Positions 1 through 64,000 of a DNA stretch of 64,000 bases are shown piece after piece. This stretch comes from Labia minor. Lineage: Eukaryota > Arthropoda > Insecta > Dermaptera > Spongiphoridae. The stretch is taken from NCBI GenBank assembly GCA_963082975.1, contig OY720346.1:51473759-51537758 (forward strand). The letters are read 5' to 3'. The first letter of the stretch is position 1, and the number at the start of each line of letters is the position of its first letter. The position numbers and the translations under genes were made by a program. Below the pieces are notes generated by a model. That model saw only the letters and a program-made list of their open reading frames with translations. It made no database searches and had not been told where the DNA came from.

Positions 1-200
1 ATACATACATACATACATACATACATACATACACACACACAGACATAATTCGAAAAATGGTATTTTCCGACTCAGGGAGGTCTAAAACGTCAAGATCTAT
101 CGAAATCTCGAAGTCGAAATTTTTGACGATTCCAATACTTCCCTTATACGAAGTATGCGGGAAAGTAAAAAATAATCGAGCTAAGGCAACGACTCAAATT
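1..200 (+). repeat. Microsatellite-bearing interspersed repeat, 3' end
   Basis: Begins with (ATAC)n and (AC)n, followed by a tail built like the 3' end of the repeats at 39240-39397 and 52100-52196: a CA-rich run, CAGACAT, then a stretch with aaatctcgaagtcgaaa, ending in an imperfect hairpin near GTAAAAA at about 150-170. It is probably a related subfamily cut by the window edge. Confidence 0.5.
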
Positions 201-660
201 TTTGCTTCCAAACGAGTTCGAGCCTGGGACAAAACACTTTTTTTTAATGTTATATATATTTTTTACAAATTTATTAATTTTTATTATTTTTAAAGGCAAA
301 TTAAACTAATAATTATGTAAATTAATTTTGTGTGCATAAATAAACATATATAAAAAACTATATAAAATTTGAATTTTCAATCACGCCATCTTTCGGATAA
401 GTATTGAGTTGGTTTTCATTTTGAAAAACTTCAAAATTAATTTATAACATTAAAAGATGAATTTTTAATTAATATAATTAATATTTTTTAAAAACATTAC
501 TTCACAATAATAACATTTACTTAATATAAATACATAAAAATCAGTTTTAAAAAATTAATATTTTCTTTTTGTTTTATTCAATTTGAAAATTTTTGTTTAA
601 CATCATCTTTTCTATTCCTTTTGTTATATTAAATAAATTTATCGAATTAAAATTGCACTA

Positions 661-1304
661 AAAAAATAAAATAATATAAATATAAAAAAAATTTATAAAA
701 TAACGTTTTTCTCATAGACTAAAAAGAATAAAATATTTTTCTATAAGCCTAACAAAGTTTATGGATTAATTTCTTGATATACAACGAAAAACGTTGGGCG
801 CATTTAGTTTTCATTTGCTTTCTATAATATTTCTATGCAATTAAATTCCTTTATAGAGCTATAATTCATATAAATACTTACATACCACACTAAAACACTT
901 AATTAACAAGAAAACTATTTCTTCTGATATAATCAACTGTTTTGACTTTGATTGATAATATGTAAATTTAAGAAAATTATCATTCTTTTAAAATTTGTTA
1001 CACACTTTGATATAAAAATATTACATTGAAAAATAATAAAATATTGATTTCTTAAATCTTAATCTATCAATTTTATTGCATAATAAAAAAAATTGTCAGT
1101 TTATGTGTTCAATAAAATTATTATTAGAAAATTTGACTTAATGTTTCATATAAATAAATAAAAACGAAATGCGCTAAACGTTTTTCGTTGTATATGAAGA
1201 AATTCATCCATAATTTTTGTCAGGCTTATAGAAAAATTATTCTATTCTTTTTAGTTCACGAGAAAAACGTTATTTTATAATTTTTTTTTTATATTTATAT
1301 TATT
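661..1304. repeat. Long fold-back repeat, 640 bp
   Basis: Imperfect inverted arms of about 150 bp at 661-812 and 1161-1304. Shared segments include aacgtttttctc / gagaaaaacgtt, ctataagcct / aggcttatag and tacaacgaaaaacgtt / aacgtttttcgttgta. The loop of about 350 bp has no coding capacity. It is probably a non-autonomous DNA element. Confidence 0.75.
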
Positions 1305-3080
1305 TAAATTTAAACTCCATATTATATTTTCAAATAATATAAAATAATTGAATTAAAAAGATGATATAATATTGATCAGTGATTCACTTTCCTTTTATGA
1401 GTAATATCACATTAATTATTAACCAAATAAATACATATGTAAAAATTTAAAAAAAAAAAATAAAAATATTTCCACAGATAAATTTAATTTCCTCTCTAAG
1501 ATGAATAAAAATTATCCAAAATAATAGGATATTATTATAACTCTGACAGACAGACAAACTGGATATACAAATTATTTATAAATAAAATTAAATATTTTTT
1601 TTAAAATAATAAATATATATAAGAGAAGTCGAAATATTTAATATTAATCCAAAATATATTAAAAATATAATCAATAGAGAAAATCTCTGGACAGTGAGAG
1701 AATCAAAGATGAAGTTTCTGAAAAACAAAATATTTATTGCCTAATATTTTAATATTTTGACTAGAAATTATAAGATATTTATTGTTTAATCTTTTAGCTT
1801 TGCTTATTATATTTTTATAAAAATCAAATTATTTAAAAAATTTAATTTAAAAAAGTTTATATAAATATTATCTTTAGTATTTATTGTTTTTACAATACGT
1901 AAAGCTGATTATATTGGTTACAGTTTGGTATTGGGTTTTCCTTTTTATTTCTTAAAATGATCATGGTTAAGGGGTAAAGTATCAATTTGAAATGAAAAGT
2001 AGATGACAGAAGTATTACAAGGGCATATATATTATATACATTGGAGAGTTATAAAAAGAAATTAATTAAAAAATATATAATGATGAAAAATACAATGCAA
2101 TTTTAATAAATTTTTTTTTTTAATTATATAATATATATCTTACTTTTTCATTAATTAATTTTTTTTAAAGTGAAAATTGCATGATTTTGATTTTATTTAG
2201 CTATTACATGTGAAAGTTCTTTTGAAGAGAAGTCATAGTAACAGACCCCTTGAGTTTCAGCCAATCAGCGCACTTTTTTTGTCACATGTATTATAATTCA
2301 TAAAAGTTTTGTATTAAGAATAATATATAATCAATCCTTATATAATTTTAAACTATAAACATCTGTTCATATCCATTAATCAGGTAAAGTACATCTTTAA
2401 CCTACTATTTTATGGTCTAATTTAAATTATGGTATAGAAAAAAAATAAAAGAGAGTAGAAAATATAATATAATAAGCTCTTGAAGAAATATTATGTTATA
2501 CTCTTCTTGTTAAGAAAAAATTTGTATTATGTAATAAAAAAGTGCTGTTTAGTTGAAACTCATTCCCCGGAGCCGATCATTCCCGATGATTCACATGAAA
2601 ACGAATATATAAAATAATAAAAACAAAAACATATATCCATAATAATATTTTAACTTTTTTTCTTTTCTTTTTAAATGGGTATGTCATAAGTTAAAAATAT
2701 AAAATTCATGAATTAATTATTAATAATCAACTTTTATATATATATTATATTCATTAAATAAGAGTTCAGTATTCAAATATATAAATATATATTAAGAAAA
2801 ATAGTGAACTCTTGGCCTGTAAAAAACAATAAATATAAATAAATAAATTATATGGTATAAAAAAGATAAGCATAATTTGGTTTTAATGCATTTGTACAAA
2901 ATAATAAATTATATATAATATTAAAATAATCATTATACATGAGTTTCAAAATTTACAAAGACCAGATTTGTAGATAATAGTAAAAAAGAAAAATTTGTAT
3001 ATCATATTTTTTTTTTAATTATTAATAATAATATTCGATATAAGTTTAAATTATTAGAATAAAAAAGTAGCAATGAGAAA
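1305..3080. other. AT-rich 3' flank without recognised gene
   Basis: Low-complexity AT-rich sequence past the InR 3' end. A small inverted repeat near 2098-2180 and a GC-richer island at about 2225-2290 are the only structure noticed. No coding exon supported. Confidence 0.5.
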
Positions 3081-3179
3081 ATGGAGCTACCTATTTATTT
3101 ATTTTTTTTTATATTTTTGAAAAAGAGAGGAGGGGGAAAGGTGAAAAAACTGGGAGATTTAGAGAGAAAGAGAAAGAGA

Positions 3180-3894
3180 GGTAGCTACACTAGAATGAAT
3201 AAAAACCACAACGACCAAAGAGCATTGATGATGGTTTATTTGGAATTGGCTGCAACTCTTCCTTCGTCAAATACTGATAAACCGGAATGCCGCCGGCTGT
3301 CCACTTTATTATCTACAAATGACTGTGAAAATTCTTTAGCAAGGATATGAATCTTGCATTAACATATCTGTATATATATATATATATATACATATGTAAG
3401 AATATATATTTATAAATATACATATAAATATAATATGCTTGTATTAATTCTTAATGATAATAGTAATGATAGTAATAATTAATAGTAATAATATTAAGAA
3501 TAATATTATAGTGGTAATAATAATAATATAATAATAATAATATAATAATAATTAAAGATAGTCATATTCATATTAATAATAAAAATAATGTTACACAGTA
3601 ATAATGTAGGAACTTTATGAAAAATGAATAAATACTATATTTTGACGTACATATTTTTGTTTTCATCAGGTACGGACGGCCGTGTATATATTTATATATA
3701 AAAACAACACTGTTTCTATTATATATATATGATTATTTTTATTATTATATAAGAATTGTGTTTCTTGGATGAGAGGGGGCAGTTGTGTATATAATAAAAA
3801 CCATAAATAAATTAAATAAAAAGGTCCTTTGTTCCTAGTAATGTGAATTGGTGTAATGGAATTTAATTTAAGGGCGCTTAAAACGTTCGTGGGG
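3180..3894 (-). other. Probable InR 3' UTR
   Basis: Follows the stop codon directly. The complexity island at about 3180-3360 carries minus-strand AATAAA signals at 3310-3305 and 3240-3235, about 590-660 nt past the stop. The rest is AT-rich with ATT-type simple repeats at 3465-3560. No other gene is seen. Transcript end is inferred only. Confidence 0.4.
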
Positions 3895-59231
<55,337 letters not shown>

Positions 59232-59327
59232 GGTCGCTACTCCGACTGGCCGTCGTCGTGGTCGTTGTCGTCGTTGTGCTCGTGATCGTTGATCGGGTTG
59301 AGGTTGGGCGACCTCCGTCGCGAACAA

Positions 59328-59486
59328 TCACGCCCAATAAACACCGATTGGTCTTGAATTTCGTAAAAACGGTGGTTTTTTAATGGAGAAATTCTCATTA
59401 GATTGACTTGTCAATTTCCAAACGGACAACGGAGACTGAATACACGTCTTCGAAGGGTTTGGCGTTGCCGCTGACTCAGCGGCCAT
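59328..59486 (-). CDS. Upstream ORF of InR, 52 codons
   Basis: Starts at ATG 59486 in a strong Kozak context (AGAATGG) and ends at TGA. It is 32 codons plus stop ahead of the receptor ATG and in frame with it. The predicted peptide (MAAESAATPNPSKT...) has no recognisable domain. It could be a translation-regulating uORF or, if the TGA is leaky or an assembly error, part of a longer receptor N terminus like the long N-terminal extension of fly InR. Confidence 0.4.
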   Translation of the reverse strand: MAAESAATPNPSKTCIQSPLSVWKLTSQSNENFSIKKPPFLRNSRPIGVYWA

Positions 59487-59696
59487 TCTGGTCTCAACGC
59501 AGATTATCTAAAAAAAAAAATATTCATAAAATTAATTATATTTATTGGATATTTCAAATTAAAAAAAAAAAAAAAATTTCACTTTTATTTACTATTTGCA
59601 AAAAATAAGGTCAAATTTATCATTCAGGTTGAAATATTTTTTACAGAAATTTCGAAAAAATAGAATAAAATGAAAATTTAATTTATCTATCTGAGG

Positions 59697-59765
59697 AACT
59701 CGAAAGTTCTTAGCCGCAGCAACCACATTCCCCCAAGTAACCCTATCCTGAACCATAACCATTCC
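59697..59765 (-). pseudogene. Short LINE 3' end
   Basis: The minus strand reads VMVQDRVTWGNVVAAAKNF, the last residues of the LINE RT family found at 49468. Confidence 0.6.
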
Positions 59766-60984
59766 ATTACAAATTATTGTAATGCACCTGGATTATATAA
59801 GCTACGTGCATTCCATATGTTCTTAATTTTAATTTCCTCATTTTTTATATGAAAAAGAAATAATTTTAATCAAATGAATATTCAAAATTATTCAAAAATT
59901 AAGTCAATCAGTAGCATCAGAAGTAAAATAAGACAATCAAAATACTGAACATCACCTGAGCTACCCTTAAAATAACAATTAACAAAATATTTTCAAACAA
60001 TTTTCTTGTATTAGATGAAGGATAGGGATAAAATATTTTAAAATCAAAATTTTTTCGTAATTAAATAGTTTTGATAAAATAAATTATAATGTCCACAAAA
60101 TGGTTGGTAATAATAAATAATAGATAAAATAAGAAGTTTCATAATTATTGGCTATTGGTTAATAAACATTTATTTGTACAATCATGATACTTTTGGGAAT
60201 TTTTTTTTATTGTTTTTGATAGTATGATGTGAAATTATCAATTAATGACTTGAAATTTATAGTGACTTATTTAAGGATGTAACGGTAAAATTGATTGCTT
60301 ATAAGAATAGATATGAATAAAAATGATAAATCTTAAATTGCAGAAGGAGTTGGAGTGATAACCAATTTATCTAGTAAGAATATAAGAAAGTTGAGTAAAG
60401 GTTAGTAAAGACGAGGGGGGAGTAAAAGGGATTCTTCATTATAGTGGATAAAAGAAAAGCATGAGCTCACATTAGTTTTCTTCTTAATAAACAAGATCTC
60501 TCGATTAACTAATGGATATTTGGATAGAATATTTTTTTTTAATAAAAATTCTTGATTGGAGAAATTATAAAAGAATTATTTTATTTTTCTCAATCGATTT
60601 GATTCTAGTTATTATTATTAATTCTGATTTTTTAAAATAAAAAGACGTCAAAGATTTTAATTAAAAAACAAAAATTAAAATATAATTCACAAAAACAAAA
60701 TTAGAAATGAAAAAAACAATCCCCATAAAGAGATGGGGTAACCATCCTTCTATAAAATAAGAATTAATATTGAAATATTGTTTTGTATCTCTAAACGAGA
60801 ATTTAATGATAATATATATTGAAAGAAAATAATATAAATACAATTATTATTTTTGTATTTATATGCCAATGAGAAATAAGCATTCTTTGGAGTGTCAATT
60901 CAATTAAATTTCTTTGAATATATAAAAAAAAAAATAAACTTTGTTTTCAGAAAAATTATTTTTTACAATTAATTTAAAAAATGA

Positions 60985-61025
60985 GCTGTGGCCAGGCACA
61001 GAACCGTCTGACGATTTAAAAATAT
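60985..61025 (+). repeat. Module M, short fragment
   Basis: gctgtggccaggcacagaac matches the 5' start of module M (17961, 34237) before sequence diverges. Confidence 0.6.
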
Positions 61026-61130
61026 TTAAAAACATTATATATATATATATGTATATGTATATATTATTTCACCAGTTAGCTTAATGTAATGAAAATTTTC
61101 CGACAATGAATATAAAATTAATACTTTGGA

Positions 61131-61570
61131 AACTAACACATTCGGTTTCTGGATATACACCAAAAGTTGATGCATTCATGGTAAAATGATTCCATCATTA
61201 CACAATGAACCTTTTGGTAATCGGGGTAATGGTGATTGGGTTAACCATGTTTCAATGATGGCGAGATATCATTCGAGAGGGGACCTATCAAGGTTGCCAT
61301 ACCTTAAAGGTCGTTCATGAGCTCCGGTGGGGGATGGTCCTCTTTATTGTGTGTCGGAGGTATTTTTTTTCATTTCGTAATGATGCATTAAGTAAATATA
61401 CCAAATTTTATCAAAATCCGTTGAGCCGTTCAAGCTATATACGGACAGACATGGTTAAAAAAAATTTCTGTTAACAAAATGCATGATTCGTGGAAATATG
61501 TAAAAATCTCCACATGTTGAAATTTGGTGAGAAAACAATACCTTCCCTTCCTATCGTCGGTGGGTAAAAA
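61131..61570 (+). repeat. gacgtcat-type repeat, copy 4, interrupted
   Basis: The ttcggtttctggatatacac and ccaaaagttgatgcattcat start is followed by about 200 bp of unrelated sequence (61178-61378). The repeat then resumes at atgatgcattaagtaaatat and runs to cgtcggtgggtaaaaaa. Confidence 0.75.
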
Positions 61571-61922
61571 AGTATTATATAATATAAAGGAATTTCAATT
61601 AAATTATTCATATTTTTTCAAAAATTATGATAAAAATGTGATAGGTAATATATCTATATAGGTATAGAGTATAATTATAAACTTTTTAAAGAGTTAACTT
61701 CAATTAAAAGAAAACAATGACTCTATAATATATAATTGAATTAATAAATATTATATATTAATTTGAAATTTTAATTTTAATTAATATTATAATACAATCA
61801 ATTTAAAAAGGCTTTGAATAAATATGTAAATTAATTAAAATGACCTTTTTTTTCAATATGATAATTAATTACTATTTGTAATTATTTATATATATTTAAA
61901 AATAATAATAATATATATTATA

Positions 61923-61993
61923 CCAGCTGTTAAGAGCGCCGAAGGCGGTCTTAGCACCTAGAAGGGGCCTCCCCCCCTGTACTTTACAAGTGA
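61923..61993 (-). mobile_element. Helitron-like terminal module, copy 4, diverged
   Basis: CCAG in place of CTAG (CTGG on the minus strand, still CTRR), a decayed gagcgccgaaggcggtc hairpin and a broken G/C hairpin. It continues into tgatatacat without LINE sequence. Confidence 0.4.
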
Positions 61994-63464
61994 TATACAT
62001 ATTTTTTTTTCAAGACTGAATGTAATAATAACTACATTTATTTTATTTCAATTAATATAATATATTAAAACCTCCATTTTGTTGTTTTTCTTCTTATTTT
62101 TAATTTATTTTATTAAATGATTATATACTAAATTATATGTTAAAATAGAATGGAATATTCCTTAAAATTGATTTTCTTATACTTTTTTTTTATTATAATT
62201 TGTGAAGAATAATGTACAAAGAAATGTTAGGAAACACTTGAGTCTACATTTAACGTGTTCTTGTTTGTTCTATTAGCATTTCTGTTTATCTATAATATTT
62301 ATCTCAGTGGGGCTAAGAAACTCGATAAATTTTTATCATATAATATATTTAATAATTCTGGAAATTTCTCGAATTCATATTTTTATACCTTTAGCGAATA
62401 TACAAACAAAAAGTAAACAGGTTCCTTTAAGATAGGCTCTGCCTTCTAAAATCTTCATTCCTCCATCCATCCTTATCCAGAGCTACCTTTATTTACGACC
62501 ATCAAGAAAAATCCGAATCATATGAACAAAATCTTCATTTAAGTTATAATTTTAAAAACCTTTTTTCCGATCTTTTTATACCCAGAAATTGAATCAATAA
62601 ATAAAATTAAAAGAAAAATATATTTAAAAATAAATAAAATTATATTAAATTTATTTTCTAAATAATACTTAAAATTATATTATATGAAAAATAAAATCAA
62701 TAAATAATTAAAATTAAATGAAAATAAAAAACAAAACAAACATATTAAATAAATAAAAATACAAATAACTTTTTGGAAATAAATTCATTATTTTAAAAAC
62801 ATTAAAAAATTCTTAACATATAAGAAATAAACAAAAAAAAATATTTTGATAAAAATAATTTAAAAACAAACAAAATATATTAAAAACTTACCTTGTTGTT
62901 AATATTAATTTAATTTATAGTACCGGGACCCCGAGCCTCGGCTCGGTACTTAAGTTAAAAAAAAATGATTCATTGTTATTGGGTTTGGCTGGTAATATTA
63001 ATACCTGGGACACCGAGCTGATATAAAATTCTTTAATTATTTATTACAATTATTAAATGTTGCATCATTGCATCAATCTGATTAAAATGAATGGAACTGG
63101 TCCTCAATAATACATAAATATGTATTATTAGGTATGTTTCTAAGTGCATGAATATTTTTTTTTTATTGGAAGAATGATAAATATATATCGTAATTTATAA
63201 TTATAAAATATTATTAAAATATATATTTTTAATTTTATTTCGAAATTAAATAAACAATTTTAAAATATTTTAAATATAAAAAAAATATTAATACAATATC
63301 TTTTAAAAAAAGGCGGGAGTCAAATTTCAATATGAATGTCATATGTCATCGATATATAAATTAATAATAAATAATATTAATAAATATTAAATTTAATAAA
63401 AGAACAATGAATAAATAAATATAAAATAGTAATTTATTAAAAAATAATAGATTAAAAAAAAAAA

Positions 63465-63545
63465 AATTATTTTCCGCCGGTTTCGATCCTGCGAAGTTGA
63501 CTCGTCAAAACAGTGCCTCTAACCCACTGGTCTAAGATATTTAGC
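63465..63545 (-). repeat. tRNA-like SINE head
   Basis: The minus strand has A-box-like GTGGGTTAGAGG and B-box-like GGATCGAAACC 30 nt apart, next to an A/T run. No full cloverleaf. It is not a functional tRNA gene as far as can be seen. Confidence 0.4.
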
Positions 63546-63904
63546 TAATCTTTTTACCATCTTCCGACACCAAATACCAAACCATTTTTTATTTTGTTGT
63601 TATTTTTTTTTTTGAGAGAGATTAATATATATATATATATACACTTGCGTGCAGCTAAATCGACTCAACCCAAAAGCGCGCAAACACAGTCTTATTTTTT
63701 TGAAATGGCTAAGCCAATATTTATAAAATGTATATATTTTTAAAGCTTATTTATTTAGCTTTAAGTTGATATCAACATCAAGCAAATTAGTTGATTACTT
63801 TTTAAATTCTTGATCTGAATGACAATGAAAGTGAAAAACGATGTTAAGGAAAGGAAAAGTAGGAATGTTAAAAATTTAAATAAAACAATAATTTTAATCA
63901 TAAT

Positions 63905-64000
63905 AAAGAAAATTTATTTTTTTAATAATTGGTGTTCCCCCCTCTAGCTTTAATGACAGCCCTCATGCGATCCCGCATCGACCTTATAAGATTTTTTATA
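63905..64000 (-). pseudogene. Tc1-like transposase C terminus, cut by window edge
   Basis: The minus strand reads KNLIRSMRDRMRAVIKARGG, then NTNY and stop. This matches the LIxSMPRR.xAVIxARGG.T.Y end of Tc1-family transposases. The rest lies outside the window. Confidence 0.75.

Larger units (their letters stand above)
59508..64000. other. InR upstream region without recognised gene
   Basis: AT-rich sequence upstream of the first coding exon, presumably a 5' UTR intron or intergenic. It holds a LINE fragment, partial module M, an interrupted gacgtcat repeat, a hairpin module, a tRNA-like SINE head and a Tc1 fragment at the edge. No promoter or second gene could be supported. Confidence 0.6.

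Noticed and set aside
3081..3350. 89-codon plus-strand ORF near the InR 3' end
   Set aside because: It begins in a low-complexity tract, lies in the likely InR 3' UTR on the opposite strand, and shows no domain.

Overview
The window comes from an AT-rich, intron-rich, transposon-laden animal genome, most likely an insect. The evidence is one receptor gene of arthropod insulin-receptor type, many mariner, hAT and Helitron-like remnants, and SINE/LINE debris. I could not settle the order; a hemipteran or another AT-rich insect is plausible but unproven.

One protein-coding gene dominates: an insulin-like receptor (InR) on the minus strand. It runs from a start codon at 59231 to a stop at 3895-3897 and spans about 55 kb. 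I could place 22 coding exons with GT/AG boundaries. Their phases join without a break and sum to 4572 nt, or 1523 residues plus stop. In order the protein has a signal peptide, L1, a furin-like cysteine-rich region, L2, three fibronectin III domains, an insert domain with the alpha-CT helix, an RKRR processing site, one membrane helix, a juxtamembrane NPEY, a complete tyrosine kinase, and a short tail with one YxxM motif and a His cluster. Exons 5-22 are packed into 3.9-17.9 kb. Exons 1-4 are separated by four introns of about 7-14 kb that fill the rest of the gene.

The large introns and flanks hold almost only mobile-element debris. It includes at least eight mariner/Tc1-type remnants, two of which share the same internal deletion, and three hAT-like MITEs with 8-bp target duplications. 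There is a three-member fold-back family and several other long palindromes. A tRNA-derived SINE is present twice, and 3'-end fragments of one non-LTR retrotransposon occur at least seven times. Modular repeats include one with tandem GC-rich hairpins and a Helitron-like CTAG end, fused to a LINE fragment at the same point in two places. No CRISPR array, rRNA gene, intact tRNA gene or second host protein gene was found.

The main points of biological interest in the gene are a six-cysteine insert domain, a 52-codon upstream ORF in the same frame as the receptor and separated from it by one TGA, and a compact tail that keeps a YxxM-Asn-Gly motif.
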